Positions 1 to 8,752 of a stretch of 64,000 nucleotides of DNA are shown here, piece after piece. The stretch comes from Martelella sp. NC20 (GTDB taxonomy: Bacteria; Pseudomonadota; Alphaproteobacteria; Rhizobiales; Rhizobiaceae), in assembly GCF_013459645.1 (NCBI RefSeq), contig NZ_CP054861.1, positions 1,352,001-1,416,000 on the forward strand. The letters are read 5' to 3'. Both the position numbers and the translations under genes were made by a program. The stretch's first letter is position 1; each line of letters begins with the position of its first letter. Under the pieces are notes generated by a model that was given only the letters and a program-made list of their open reading frames with translations, was not told the origin of the DNA and did not search any database.

Positions 1-6
1 ACGAAA

Positions 7-453
7 ATGGCACTGTCTGAGGACATCGCGACGCTGCGCCGCGCGGAGCTTTTTTCCGGCTTTTCGGTCGAACAGCTTCGCCTTATCGCCTTTACCATAG
101 CGCGACGCTCGCTCGGCGCGGGCGATATGCTGTTTGACGAGGATGACGATAGCGCCGGCGCCTATATGCTCGAAAGCGGCCATCTGGATCTTGAGGCGGG
201 CGGCCGTTCGGCCGGCATTGCGGGGCCGGGCAGCCTGCTTGCCGAGGCCGCGCTGATCAGCCCCGTGCCCCATCGCTTCGCCGCCCGCGCCGGCGCGCCC
301 TCGGAAATCCTGCTGATCCGGCGTGAACAGTTCCTGCGTCTGATCGAGGAATATCCCGATATCGGCCGGGAAATGGAAAACCGCCTGCGCCAAAGCTTCG
401 CCGACCTGGTCGGCGCGCTCGGCGCCGTGAAGACGCGGCTTTCGGATTTTTAG
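7..453 (+). CDS. Stand-alone cyclic nucleotide-binding domain protein
   Basis: This 148-residue protein consists almost only of a Crp/Fnr-type cNMP-binding beta-roll. The start 'LRRAELFSGFS' is the usual entry helix, followed by 'ESGHLDLEAG' and a 'GPGSLLAEAALI' segment in the place of the phosphate-binding cassette. No helix-turn-helix, kinase or channel domain follows, so it is a sensor or adaptor rather than a transcription factor. The canonical Arg of the cAMP cassette is not evident, so ligand binding is uncertain. It ends before the convergent nfeD gene. The start codon lies six bases from the window edge, so an upstream start cannot be excluded. Confidence 0.75.
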   Translation: MALSEDIATLRRAELFSGFSVEQLRLIAFTIARRSLGAGDMLFDEDDDSAGAYMLESGHLDLEAGGRSAGIAGPGSLLAEAALISPVPHRFAARAGAPSEILLIRREQFLRLIEEYPDIGREMENRLRQSFADLVGALGAVKTRLSDF

Positions 454-500
454 ACTTTTTTCTCGGCGGGCCGCGTATTCTTCCGGCGCCTCCTGCCGGC

Positions 501-962
501 CTAAACCGGCTCGACGACGAGCTTGCCGCCATCACCACCGGTGATGCGCACCGTGGCGCCCGCCGCCGTGTCCGGGCCTTCGGCGGTCCAGGTCGTGTCA
601 TCGAGCTTGATCCGGCCGCGGCCGTTGACGATCGCCTCGCTGACGATCGCGGTGCGGCCGATCAGGCTTGCCGCGCGCTGGTTCAGGAGCGGCTGGTCGG
701 AGGATTTCTCCCGGCGCGCAAACACCTTCCGCCCGACGAGGATGCTCACGAAGGCGAGCACTGCAAACAGGACGAGTTGCAACTGCCAGACCCAGAAACC
801 GAAGGGCTGAAACGCCAGCGACAAAAGGCCGAGGACCAGGGCAGCAATCCCGACCCATATCAGGAACACGCCCGGCACCATCAGTTCGGCCACCAGCAGC
901 AGGAGGCCGATGATGAACCAGCCCCAGGGGCCGGATTCTGCGAAAAAGACGAGCAGCTCCAT
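501..962 (-). CDS. NfeD family membrane protein
   Basis: A 153-residue NfeD-type protein. Roughly residues 12-80 hold three hydrophobic segments ('WGWFIIGLLLLVAELMVPG', an Ala/Leu-rich segment and a third helix), and the C-terminal 60 residues form the soluble OB-fold (around 'LIGRTAIVSEAIVNGRGRI'). Short NfeD proteins of this kind work with SPFH proteins in membrane quality control. The gene starts seven bases after the stop of the SPFH gene on the same strand, so the two are almost certainly co-transcribed. This pairing is the commonest context for both families. Confidence 0.9.
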   Translation of the reverse strand: MELLVFFAESGPWGWFIIGLLLLVAELMVPGVFLIWVGIAALVLGLLSLAFQPFGFWVWQLQLVLFAVLAFVSILVGRKVFARREKSSDQPLLNQRAASLIGRTAIVSEAIVNGRGRIKLDDTTWTAEGPDTAAGATVRITGGDGGKLVVEPV

Positions 963-968
963 CGCCGG

Positions 969-1976
969 TCAGGTCTCCTTGCTGGGGCGCGGCGGGCGCA
1001 CCGACGGGGTCGAGCGGGATGCGGGCGGCGTTGCCGCCGCCTTGCCGCTGTCATCGCCGCCGAAGACTTCCTTCGCGATCTGGCCGATGCCGCCGAGCGA
1101 ACCGATCAGCGCGGAGGCTTCCATCGGCATCAGCACGACCTTGGAGTTCGTCGAGGTGCCGATCGCGGCCATGGCCTCGGTGTATTTCTGCGCCACGAAG
1201 TAGTTGATCGCGGTGACGTCGCCCTCGGCAATGGCGGTGGAGACTGAACGTGTGGCATTCGCTTCCGCCTCGGCCAGCCGCTCGCGGGCCTCGGCCTCGC
1301 GGTAGGCGGCCTCGCGCTCGCCCTCGGCTTCCAGAATGGCGGATTGCTTGGAGCCTTCGGCCCGGAGAATCTGCGCGGCGCGATGGCCCTCGGCATCGAG
1401 GATCTGCGCCCGCTTTACCCGTTCGGCCTTCATCTGCCGGCCCATGGCCTCGACCAGATCGGCGGGCGGACGGATATCCTTGATCTCGATGCGGGTCACC
1501 TTCACGCCCCACGGCTCGACCGCCAGGTCGACGACCCTGAGCAGGCGCTCATTGATCGAATCGCGATTGGAAAGCAGCTCGTCGAGGTCCATCGAACCCA
1601 TGACCGAGCGGATGTTGGTCATCGTCAGGTTGAGGACCGCGAGCTGCAGATGGGCAACCTGATAGGCCGCACTTGCCGGATTGAGGATCTGGTAGAAGCA
1701 CACGGCATCGGCCTGGACGCTGGCATTGTCGCGGGTGATCACCTCCTGCTCGGGCACGTCCAGCACCTGTTCCATGATGCTGATGCGCTTGCCGATCCGG
1801 TCGATGAACGGGACGATCAGGTTGAGGCCGGGATTCAGCGTACGGGTGTAGCGGCCGAAGCGCTCGACGGTATAGCCGTAGCCCTGCGGCACGGTCTTGA
1901 TCCCGGCAAACAGCGTCAGGAGGATCAGGACCGCCAGTATGATGATCGTGATGGAAAACCCGGTCAGTACTGCCAT
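969..1976 (-). CDS. SPFH/Band 7 (stomatin/QmcA-like) membrane protein
   Basis: A 335-residue SPFH-family protein: an N-terminal membrane anchor (about residues 5-25, '[17 protein letters not shown]'), then the Band 7 domain starting '[15 protein letters not shown]', a helical Ala/Glu-rich coiled region rich in '[16 protein letters not shown]' (about residues 190-250), and a Pro/Ser-rich tail. The family forms oligomeric membrane microdomain scaffolds and regulates proteases; the partner here is the NfeD protein immediately downstream. Length and composition fit QmcA/slipin-type members. An AAGGAGGA-like ribosome site (complement of 'tcctcctt' at 1983-1990) supports the start. Confidence 0.92.
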   Translation of the reverse strand: MAVLTGFSITIIILAVLILLTLFAGIKTVPQGYGYTVERFGRYTRTLNPGLNLIVPFIDRIGKRISIMEQVLDVPEQEVITRDNASVQADAVCFYQILNPASAAYQVAHLQLAVLNLTMTNIRSVMGSMDLDELLSNRDSINERLLRVVDLAVEPWGVKVTRIEIKDIRPPADLVEAMGRQMKAERVKRAQILDAEGHRAAQILRAEGSKQSAILEAEGEREAAYREAEARERLAEAEANATRSVSTAIAEGDVTAINYFVAQKYTEAMAAIGTSTNSKVVLMPMEASALIGSLGGIGQIAKEVFGGDDSGKAAATPPASRSTPSVRPPRPSKET

Positions 1977-2013
1977 TTCATTTCCTCCTTGAGCCGGTCT
2001 TGCCGGCCTTTGT

Positions 2014-3051
2014 TCAGTTTACCCAGCCCGAAAGCTCGCGGGCAACCACGTGTTCGATCACGCGCATGCCCTCCTCAGTATCATTCAGGCAGGGGATATG
2101 GGCGAATTTCTCGCCGCCATGCTCGATAAAACTCTCGCGCGCCTGTTCGCCGATTTCCTCCAGCGTTTCCAGACAGTCCGAAACGAAGCCGGGATTCATC
2201 ACCGCGATGCGCTTGATGCCCTTTGCCGGCAGCGCCTCGACGGTCTTGTCGGTATAGGGCTGCAGCCATTCCTCAGGCCCGAAGCGCGACTGGAAGGTGA
2301 TCATCAGCCGCTCCTTGGAAAGTCCCAGCCGCTCGCGCAAAAGTCGCGCCGTCTTCTGACACTGACAGTGATAGGGATCGCCCTTCCTGAAATAGGACTG
2401 CGGAATGCCGTGAAACGAGGTGAGGATAAGCTCCGGTTCCCAGTCGAGCGTGGCGAGGTGGTTTTCGACCGATTTCGCCAGCGCGTCGATATAGACCGGG
2501 TCGTCGTGATAGGGCGGCACGGTGCGCAGCGCCGGCTGCCAGCGCATGTCGAGCAGGGTCTGAAACGCCTTGTCGTTGACCGTCGCCGTCGTCGATGCGG
2601 CATATTGCGGATAGAGCGGGTAAAGCAGGATGCGCTCGCAGCCGGCCGCCTTCAGCGCTTCGATCCGCGCGGGGATCGAGGGCTGGCCGTAGCGCATCGC
2701 CCAGTCGATCACGAGGTTTTGCGTATCGGCATAGTGCGCGGCAAGCTTTTCGGCCTGGTTGCGGGTATAGGTGCGCAGATAGCTTTCATCGAGCTCATTG
2801 TTCCAGATCAGCTTGTAGGCCTCGCCGACCTTGGCCGGACGGCGGTTCAGAACGATGCCGTAAAGGATCGGATACCACAGCGCCCTCGGCCATTCGATCA
2901 CGCGCTTGTCTTTCAGAAACTCTTCCAGATAGCGCCGCATCGACGCCTTGTCGGTGCCATCGGGCGTGCCGAGATTGACGAGCAGAACGCCGACCTTGCC
3001 GAAGGCGACGCTGGGGTGTTTGTCCGGCCATGCGGCATGCATTTCTGACAT
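2014..3051 (-). CDS. hemH: Ferrochelatase
   Basis: Ferrochelatase inserts ferrous iron into protoporphyrin IX, the last step of protoheme synthesis. The family entry '[12 protein letters not shown]' lies near residue 20, with '[20 protein letters not shown]' carrying the catalytic His in the middle, and '[15 protein letters not shown]' and the '[14 protein letters not shown]' segment with the metal-site Glu near the C-terminus. The open frame runs further upstream, but the ATG at 3051 gives the family's usual length (about 345 residues); the extra 51 residues (to 3204) do not resemble the family and run into repeat sequence. It is monocistronic as far as can be seen. Confidence 0.95.
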   Translation of the reverse strand: MSEMHAAWPDKHPSVAFGKVGVLLVNLGTPDGTDKASMRRYLEEFLKDKRVIEWPRALWYPILYGIVLNRRPAKVGEAYKLIWNNELDESYLRTYTRNQAEKLAAHYADTQNLVIDWAMRYGQPSIPARIEALKAAGCERILLYPLYPQYAASTTATVNDKAFQTLLDMRWQPALRTVPPYHDDPVYIDALAKSVENHLATLDWEPELILTSFHGIPQSYFRKGDPYHCQCQKTARLLRERLGLSKERLMITFQSRFGPEEWLQPYTDKTVEALPAKGIKRIAVMNPGFVSDCLETLEEIGEQARESFIEHGGEKFAHIPCLNDTEEGMRVIEHVVARELSGWVN

Positions 3052-3199
3052 CGGCGGTTCCGGCCTTTCATTTCCGACTTTCGTTGGTTTTATATAACTA
3101 CGCAGTCCGGGCTTCGCCAGATTATACGATGTCGCAGATGGGTGAACGGGGAAAATGCCGCGCGTTGCCACCCGTTGGAAAGGTTGGCGCTTGGCACAA

Positions 3200-3575
3200 A
3201 ACAATCTCCCCCCCTTTGAGGGCAGGGCAATCGCATCTGGCCTTGCGGCTTGCTCCCGATACTCTCTCCCGCCTGCGGGAGAGATGCCCCGAAAGGGGCA
3301 GTGGGCAGCATTTCCAAAAGGGAGGGCGTCCGAGAGGATGGACTCCCCCCCTCACTGTCGCTGTCGCGACATCTCTCCCCTCCGGGGCGAGAAGATTTGC
3401 GGGCTGCGCGGTGAAGCCATATGCGATTGCCCAGCCCTTGAAGAGCAGATGTCGTGAAAGCGTCAGAGAGGGGCAAGGGCGCAAGCCGCGAACCCCGAAC
3501 TCTCGGAGAGGGTTCACCCCTCTCTGCCCTGTCGGGCATCTCCCCCTCAAGGGGGGAGATTATGGGCTGAGAGGC
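3200..3575. repeat. Mosaic palindromic intergenic repeat, family R1, copy a
   Basis: The gap between hemH and the 5'-nucleotidase gene is filled by a mosaic of short palindromes: 'ctctcccgcctgcgggagag', 'gccccgaaaggggc', and a block starting 'cactgtcgctgtcgcgac' that runs into 'ctctcccctccggggcgaga'. Closely related blocks, in the same or opposite orientation, occur at 30848-31056, 51350-51533 and 55264-55523. Short open frames across it in several phases are artefacts of the repeat. Apart from this element nothing is seen between 3052 and 3580. Confidence 0.85.
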
Positions 3576-3580
3576 TTCGC

Positions 3581-5200
3581 CTACTTCGCGACGTTCACGA
3601 TCCGGCCGTCGGTATAAGGCGCGTAGGGGCTGTTCATGCCGATATATTCGGCGACGGCATCTTCCAGATTCGGTCCGAAATCATAGGCGTTCATGCCCTT
3701 TTCGGCGAAGATGGCGTAACCGTCGCCGCCGGAGCGCATGAAATTGTTGGTGACGACGCCGTAGGTGGCGCCCTCATCGATCGGCGTAAACCCGCCATTG
3801 CCATCGGCGACCTCCACGGAGATGACGCGGCTGCCCGGTTCCTTGCTGGAATCATAGGTGTATTTGAGGCCGGACACCTGTGGATAGCGGCCGGCGCCTT
3901 CCTCGATCTGCGACAGCCCGTTTTCAAGCGCGGCGATCACGTCCGCGCCCGTAAGCTGGAAGGTGGCGATCGTGTTCTGGAACGGCAGGACCGTGAGAAC
4001 CTCGCCCATGGTAACGGTGCCTTCATCGATCGAGGCGCGCACGCCGCCGCCATTCTGGATCGCGAGCGTGATCCCCTGGTCGGCGACGCGGGCGAGCATG
4101 GCGTCGGCCACGAGGTTGCCCATCGAGCATTCCTCGGCGCGGCAGACATTGCGGTCGCCGACGATCTCGCCGGTGGATTCGCCGACTTCCTTGTTCTTCA
4201 GCTCCTCGAGCGGGACAGCCTTTTCGGCGATCCAGGAGAGAACCTCCTCGTCCGGCGTCACGCTCGCATCAAGCAGGATCGGGTCGCCCTTGGCAGACGT
4301 CACGATGCCGTCATCGTTGAAGACGACGTCGAGATCGCCGAGATATTTGCCATACTGGTTGGCCTGCACCACCGGCACCTTGTAGCCGTCCGGATTGTCG
4401 ACCATGGTCGGATAGGGGCCTTCGGCCTTCTCGTCGGTGTTCGACAGAAGCGTGTGCGAATGGCCGCCCACGACAACGTCGACGCCCGGAATGACGGCGA
4501 TGGCGGCCAGGTCGCGCGGATAGCCGACATGGGTCAGCGCGATGATCTTGTTGACGCCCTGATCGGTCAGCGCCTTCACCTCAGCGGTGATCGCATCGAC
4601 ATCGACGGTGATGTCGATGTTCTTGCCGGGATTGGCGATTTCCGGCGTGTCGTTGGTGACCGCGCCGATGATGCCGACCTTCTCGCCATCGATATCGAGC
4701 ACGATCGAGGGTTCGATCATGTCGTTGACGGTGGAATCGGCATTGGTCTTCACATTGGCGGTGACGACCGGGAAGGTGACGATGTCGAGGAAGGTCTTCA
4801 GCCCGTCCTCACTGTCGTCGAATTCATGATTGCCGACGGTCATCGCGTCATAGCCGAGCATGTTCATGAACTCGGCTTCCATCTCGCCCTTGTAGAAGGT
4901 GTAGAACAGCGAGCCCTGGAAATTGTCGCCGGCATTGAGCAGGATGACATTCTTGCCGTCCGCCTCAAGTGCCGCCCGCGTCTCGTTGACGGCGGTCAGA
5001 AGCCTTGCCGCGCCGCCGAAGCACTTGCCATCGGTCTCGTCCTCGGCCGAGCAGACGGAATCATAGCCGTTGATCGAATCGAAGCGCGAATGGAAATCAT
5101 TATTGTGCAGGATTTCGAGTTCGAAATCGGCAAAGGCACTGCCGGCTGAAAGGGACAGCACGGTTGCCGCGAGCAATGCGGCCTTCGATAGGGAATTCAT
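3581..5200 (-). CDS. Periplasmic 5'-nucleotidase / metallophosphatase (UshA family)
   Basis: A 539-residue exported bifunctional 5'-nucleotidase-type enzyme. A signal peptide with cleavage after 'LSAGSAFA' (about residue 24) is followed by the calcineurin-like metallophosphatase domain with 'LHNNDFHSRF' (D-x-H), 'GDNFQGS', 'GNHEFDD' and 'GGHSHT' metal-binding motifs. The 5_nucleotid_C domain (about residues 345-510) carries 'QNGGGVRASI' and the substrate-stacking region 'NNFMRSGGDGY'. It should hydrolyse nucleotides or related phosphoesters in the periplasm to supply phosphate and nucleoside. Substrate range cannot be told from sequence. It lies apart from the pho operon, and no clear Pho box was seen upstream, only a small dyad at 5255-5270. 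Confidence 0.9.
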   Translation of the reverse strand: MNSLSKAALLAATVLSLSAGSAFADFELEILHNNDFHSRFDSINGYDSVCSAEDETDGKCFGGAARLLTAVNETRAALEADGKNVILLNAGDNFQGSLFYTFYKGEMEAEFMNMLGYDAMTVGNHEFDDSEDGLKTFLDIVTFPVVTANVKTNADSTVNDMIEPSIVLDIDGEKVGIIGAVTNDTPEIANPGKNIDITVDVDAITAEVKALTDQGVNKIIALTHVGYPRDLAAIAVIPGVDVVVGGHSHTLLSNTDEKAEGPYPTMVDNPDGYKVPVVQANQYGKYLGDLDVVFNDDGIVTSAKGDPILLDASVTPDEEVLSWIAEKAVPLEELKNKEVGESTGEIVGDRNVCRAEECSMGNLVADAMLARVADQGITLAIQNGGGVRASIDEGTVTMGEVLTVLPFQNTIATFQLTGADVIAALENGLSQIEEGAGRYPQVSGLKYTYDSSKEPGSRVISVEVADGNGGFTPIDEGATYGVVTNNFMRSGGDGYAIFAEKGMNAYDFGPNLEDAVAEYIGMNSPYAPYTDGRIVNVAK

Positions 5201-5254
5201 GGCAAACTCCTGGTGCAGAATGAAAACGCGGCTGATGCCGCCCGACGCTTAACT

Positions 5255-5270
5255 TCACATGGAAATGTGA
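5255..5270 (-). promoter_or_regulatory. Inverted repeat upstream of the 5'-nucleotidase gene
   Basis: TCACAT and ATGTGA face each other across the four bases GGAA, 55-70 bases upstream of the nucleotidase ATG. This is a perfect 6-bp dyad in a suitable place for an operator. The half-sites are in the opposite order to the CRP/FNR pattern, and it is not a Pho box, so no regulator can be named. Confidence 0.3.
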
Positions 5271-5373
5271 CGACGTTTTAAACCGTCGCGTCAAGTGCCG
5301 ATTTCAGGGGACGCCATAAAAACAGGTTTCCCGCCGGCCTGATCGGGAAAATCGGACCGGCAGGACCGCGTTG

Positions 5374-5907
5374 TCAGAAACTGCCGCCGGCCTGTGCGCC
5401 GGAGAAGGTTACCGACGGGGCGGGCGACATCGTTGTGGCTGGCGACATCGTTGTCGCCTGCGCCATCTGGGACGGGTCGGCGCCGGCCATCTGCTGGGGC
5501 GCTTCCTGCAGGGTGAAGCCGACGGGGGCCATGCTCGGTCTGTAGAGCGAGAACTTCGCGCCCTGGCTCGGTGTGCAGTTCATCAGATAGGGCGCCACCA
5601 GAGCGCAATTGACCCGGGCCTGAGTCCGGCGCAGCACCGAGGTCAGCTCGATTTCGACCAGATTGCCGGTCTCGGTATAGCTTCCGATGGCCAATGTCGT
5701 GTTGCTGTCGGCCGACAGCGTCTCGAACCGGCCGCCGGCGAAGCGCGATATGATGCCGTCCTTGTCGCGCCACTCGCCATCGACGGCGGAAACAGGAGCC
5801 TGCGGCGCGGTTGACGTCGCGGGCAGGCGGCCGGACTGCGGCGTGGTGGTGCACGAGGCGGCAAGCGCCGTGCAGCAGACGAGGGTCAGGATCGGGATCG
5901 TTTTCAC
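5374..5907 (-). CDS. Omp10-like outer-membrane lipoprotein
   Basis: The core 'VDGEWRDKDGIISRFAGG' through 'RVNCALVAPYLMNCTPSQG' matches what I recall of the Brucella Omp10 lipoprotein, including the paired Cys residues. I place the start at the GTG at 5907, which has an AAAGAG ribosome site and gives a clean lipoprotein signal 'VKTIPILTLVCCTALAASC' with lipobox LAAS-C; the ATG 33 bases upstream would put charged residues before it. The C-terminal 50 residues beyond the Omp10 core are Ala/Met/Pro/Ser-rich and contain a short duplicated 'TTMSPA' unit, an addition not in the short Brucella protein. Mature protein is expected in the outer membrane. Confidence 0.75.
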   Translation of the reverse strand: MKTIPILTLVCCTALAASCTTTPQSGRLPATSTAPQAPVSAVDGEWRDKDGIISRFAGGRFETLSADSNTTLAIGSYTETGNLVEIELTSVLRRTQARVNCALVAPYLMNCTPSQGAKFSLYRPSMAPVGFTLQEAPQQMAGADPSQMAQATTMSPATTMSPAPSVTFSGAQAGGSF

Positions 5908-6199
5908 GGGCGCGCTCTTTCGCAATCGGTTCAGGTACAAGAAAGGCTTATCTGGCTCTAAAAATCAACTGCATGAAGGCCCCGTTGGTTCCATCCGCGC
6001 CGGACCGTTGCATGGAAGGCTCACTGCCGGCGCTGCGCATCGGGGCGGGAAATCAGCTATCACGGCCGCGCAACCGCACTCAGCGGCTTGCTTGCGAACG
6101 CGCTGGTTTCTATTTTTTTTGCGCTGCCCGGCTGGTGAGCCGGTTTCCACCTCACCTCAGACTGTTCTATTGATGGGCAATTGCGAAAGGAAGCGCGTC

Positions 6200-6502
6200 A
6201 TGGCGGAAAAGCCGAAAATCAGAATTGTCTATTGCAGCATGTGCAACTGGCTGATGCGTTCGGCATGGATGGCCCAGGAACTGCTGTCGACCTTCTCGCT
6301 CGAACTCGGCGCCGTCACGCTCGAGCCGCGCACGGGCGGCATTTTCGAGATCTGGGTCGATGATGTGCTGATCTGGGAACGCAAGCGCGACGGCGGCTTT
6401 CCCGGCCCGAAGGAACTCAAGCAGAAGGTCCGCGATATCATCGATCCGGAGCGCGATCTCGGCCATGTCGACCGGGCGGGGGAGGCCGGCAATGAAGACT
6501 GA
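6200..6502 (+). CDS. SelT/SelW/SelH (Rdx) family protein
   Basis: A 100-residue protein of the selenoprotein W-like thioredoxin-fold family. The redox motif 'YCSMC' puts a C-x-x-C at residues 12-15; the bacterial form has Cys where vertebrate SelW has selenocysteine, and no UGA is involved. The family's conserved 'GIFEIWVDDVLIWERKRDGGFP' region follows. The ATG at 6200 has an AAGGAAG ribosome site eight bases upstream; an earlier in-frame ATG at 6173 lacks one. Family function is poorly defined beyond probable thiol redox activity. It stands alone; nothing is seen in 5941-6199 between it and the divergent lipoprotein. Confidence 0.85.
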   Translation: MAEKPKIRIVYCSMCNWLMRSAWMAQELLSTFSLELGAVTLEPRTGGIFEIWVDDVLIWERKRDGGFPGPKELKQKVRDIIDPERDLGHVDRAGEAGNED

Positions 6503-6604
6503 AAGGCGGGACCGTTGCCGTGGCGAAAGCGCGCAAGTTTTTGTCGCGAAAACGTCAAATACCCGTTGACTAATGCCGCCCCGCCTCTTAAACGAGCCGT
6601 CATT

Positions 6605-6691
6605 GCCCAGATGGCGGAATTGGTAGACGCGCCAGCTTCAGGTGCTGGTACTCGCAAGGGTGTGGAGGTTCGAGTCCTCTTCTGGGCACCA
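6605..6691 (+). tRNA. tRNA-Leu (anticodon CAG)
   Basis: The acceptor arm GCCCAGA (6605-6611) pairs with TCTGGGC (6681-6687), followed by discriminator A and an encoded CCA. The anticodon stem CCAGC/GCTGG encloses loop TTCAGGT with anticodon CAG at 6639-6641. A long variable arm lies between the anticodon and T arms, as expected for a class II leucine tRNA, and the T arm carries GGTTCGAGTCC. Reads CUG codons. Confidence 0.97.
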
Positions 6692-6837
6692 ATTCATTTT
6701 CGATATCCTGACATTATTTTGCCCCGAACCTCATACGGGGAAACGCGCGACGCGTTCTTCATGCCGTTCGTCAGCCATGCGCGAGCAGTTGAAGCGCACG
6801 GATCGCTGTTCCTGGCTTGAACCTGGGTCGCGTCGAG

Positions 6838-6975
6838 TTTTGTAATATAACATTCCAATAGTTACAAAATAGACAATCATTAGAATTGTCTATATCAGAA
6901 ATATCATGTATATTATTTAAATAATAATAACTATTATGCAGCGGGCGCGCCTCAACGATAACAATAAATGAGGTG
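6838..6975. other. AT-rich island with nested inverted repeats downstream of tRNA-Leu
   Basis: Directly after a tRNA gene the base composition switches abruptly to mostly A and T. The island holds three dyads: TTTTGTAA (6838-6845) with TTACAAAA (6862-6869); a 9-bp pair ATAGACAAT (6869-6877) with ATTGTCTAT (6885-6893); and TTATTTAAATAA near 6912-6925. It ends at the ribosome site of the next small ORF, so it may be its promoter/operator region. No attachment-site duplication of the tRNA end and no integrase are seen. Between 6692 and 6837 nothing is recognised. Confidence 0.6.
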
Positions 6976-6980
6976 AGGGA

Positions 6981-7175
6981 ATGCATGATATTGGTGCGGA
7001 TAATCAGGAGCGCGTTGGTCGCTGGCTGATTTCAGAATCAAAGAAAACACGGATGGTGAGATCAATAGAATCCACATTGGATCTTGCCATGAGGCTTGGT
7101 TACAGCACCGCTGCGGTCCGTATCTACGGAGCGCTCGAGCTGATCCATAATGAAAGCGACCTCGGTGAAGGTTGA
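6981..7175 (+). CDS. Small hypothetical protein, 64 residues
   Basis: I do not recognise this protein. It starts at an ATG with a very strong ribosome site (GAGGTGAGGG at 6970-6979) and ends just before a GC-rich hairpin, so it has the signals of a real gene. The product is hydrophilic and helical, charged at the N-terminus ('ADNQERVGRWLISESKK') with an amphipathic second half ('TLDLAMRLGYSTAAVRIYGALELI'). Such a short helical protein could be a regulator-associated or toxin/antitoxin-type component, but there is no partner gene next to it. It is preceded by the AT-rich island, unlike every other gene here, which suggests separate acquisition. Confidence 0.6.
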   Translation: MHDIGADNQERVGRWLISESKKTRMVRSIESTLDLAMRLGYSTAAVRIYGALELIHNESDLGEG

Positions 7176-7193
7176 ATAGTTTTAACTCATAAC

Positions 7194-7221
7194 GCGCCGC
7201 CGAAGGAAACCGAGGCGGCGC
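7194..7221 (+). terminator. GC-rich hairpin after the 64-residue ORF
   Basis: GCGCCGCC (7194-7201) pairs perfectly with GGCGGCGC (7214-7221) around a 12-base loop, 19 bases after the stop codon. Only a short T stretch follows, so it is a probable but not textbook intrinsic terminator. The remaining bases to 7407 show nothing recognisable. Confidence 0.5.
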
Positions 7222-7407
7222 ATTTGTGTCGAGAGGTCGCTGTGGAGGCGGTTTGCTGCCGCCCGGGCGTGGATGCGCTTCTGCTGGGATTGGGAGATCG
7301 AAGCACCGCGCCCCCGGGAGCCATTTCCCAGACGTCGGTTTCCTCTCGGCGCTTCGGTGAAGGCCGGCTCTGCCTTCCTGCCTGCGTAGAGGCGCTTTCG
7401 CGGCGCG

Positions 7408-8643
7408 TCAGCGCTGTCTTCTGTCCCCCATCCATGTCAGCGTATCTTCGACATCCATCGGCCTGGCGAACAGGTATCCCTGGCCGAAATCGACCTTGAG
7501 GCGGCGCAACGCGGCGCATTCTTCCTCGGTTTCCACGCCTTCGGCGGTGGTGACCGCGCCGGTCTTGCGGGCGAAGTCGACCATGCCGAGGACGAGCGCC
7601 TGTTTGGCGAGGTTCTGGTTGATGTCGCGCACCAGTTCGATATCGAGCTTGAGGATGTCCGGCTGCATCCGCAGCAGCGCGATCAGGCCGGAAAAACCGG
7701 CGCCGACATCGTCGGCGGCGGTGCGTATCCCGGCCCGGCGCAGCGCCTCGAGCGCAATTGCGAGTTCGTCGAAATCCTCGGCCACATCGTGTTCGGTGAT
7801 CTCCACCACAAGGCGCTCCGGAGGCACATGGCGGATCGCCTCGATCAGCGCGCCGCTGGCGATGGTCTGCGGCGAAGCATTGAAGCCGATCGCCATGTCA
7901 TCCGGGAACCGGCCAAGCAACGCCAGCGCCTTTTCGACGGCCGCCACTTCGAGCTCAACCTGGCGACCCACCTGGCGGGCCTCTTCAAACCAGATTTGGG
8001 GGGGACGGCCATCGCCGAACCGCGACAGCGCCTCGAACTTGATCGGCTGCAGCGTTTCAAGATCCACCACCGGCTGCAGCACCACCCTGAAACCGTCCTT
8101 TTCAAGCGCACGGTCCAGGCGCGCATTGATGTCGGCGATTTCGGCGCGGCGGCGCAGGCCGTCATTGATCTGGCGCCCGGCGAGCCCGGCAAAGGTTTCC
8201 ATCACCGCCATATCGCGCTCGCCGAGACTTGGATGCGGCGTGGTTCTGAGGCAGCAGAACATGCCATATACCTTGCCGTCCTCGCGATAGACCGGCAGGC
8301 TCATATGCGAACCAATCGGTACGCTCTGCGTGATCGGCATGGCAACGGCCACCGGGTGCTGGCTGGTATCGGTGATCAGGTTCGGCAACACGCCGTCCAG
8401 AATATGCTGGCAGTAGACCTCGGAAAGCGGCATCGTCGTTCCGGGGCTGACAAGCGCCTCGAACCCAGGGGCGCTGACGGCGCGAAAAATCGACTGGCCG
8501 TCGACGATTTCCGACAGATAGGCGACCTGCATGTCGAAATGCGTGCGCACCGTCTCCAGAATGATATCGACCGCATCGTCCGGCTGCTTCGTCGCGGCCA
8601 GCGTCAGGGGCAAGGGCAGGCGACCCATTGTTTTCGCGTCCAC
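7408..8643 (-). CDS. GAF-EAL domain cyclic-di-GMP phosphodiesterase
   Basis: A 411-residue signalling enzyme. Residues about 20-160 are a GAF sensor domain; residues about 185-405 are an EAL phosphodiesterase domain that linearises cyclic di-GMP. Catalytic and metal residues look complete: 'FEALSRF' (EAL at 204-206), 'NASP', 'EITEH', 'ADDVGAG', 'LKLDIELV', 'TAEGVET' and 'GQGY'. There is no GGDEF domain and no membrane segment, so it is a soluble phosphodiesterase whose activity is probably set by the GAF ligand. The frame opens at GTG 8643; the ATG at 8628 is an equally possible start. It stands alone. Confidence 0.9.
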   Translation of the reverse strand: MDAKTMGRLPLPLTLAATKQPDDAVDIILETVRTHFDMQVAYLSEIVDGQSIFRAVSAPGFEALVSPGTTMPLSEVYCQHILDGVLPNLITDTSQHPVAVAMPITQSVPIGSHMSLPVYREDGKVYGMFCCLRTTPHPSLGERDMAVMETFAGLAGRQINDGLRRRAEIADINARLDRALEKDGFRVVLQPVVDLETLQPIKFEALSRFGDGRPPQIWFEEARQVGRQVELEVAAVEKALALLGRFPDDMAIGFNASPQTIASGALIEAIRHVPPERLVVEITEHDVAEDFDELAIALEALRRAGIRTAADDVGAGFSGLIALLRMQPDILKLDIELVRDINQNLAKQALVLGMVDFARKTGAVTTAEGVETEEECAALRRLKVDFGQGYLFARPMDVEDTLTWMGDRRQR

Positions 8644-8752
8644 TGTTTCGTGCTCGTGAACATGGTACAGCGGTTGTCAGGTCACCGTCCAGTTCCAAGG
8701 CGGGTCGCGATCAGCCTAAATCAGGCGTCAGCATTGAAATTCTTGCGTTTTA

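Noticed and set aside
3200..3575. CRISPR array or coding region in the hemH-nucleotidase gap
   Set aside because: The repeats are palindromic mosaic blocks of varied length without regular spacers, and the overlapping short frames lack ribosome sites and protein-like composition.
5255..5270. A CRP/FNR-type site
   Set aside because: The half-sites are TCACAT...ATGTGA, the reverse order of the TGTGA...TCACA pattern, with the wrong spacing.
5390..5470. Tandem repeat with functional meaning in the Omp10-like gene
   Set aside because: Only a short 'TTMSPA' unit is duplicated; too small and low in complexity to claim more than local slippage.
6200..6502. A selenoprotein with in-frame UGA
   Set aside because: The SelW-like motif is C-x-x-C with ordinary Cys codons, and no in-frame UGA is present.
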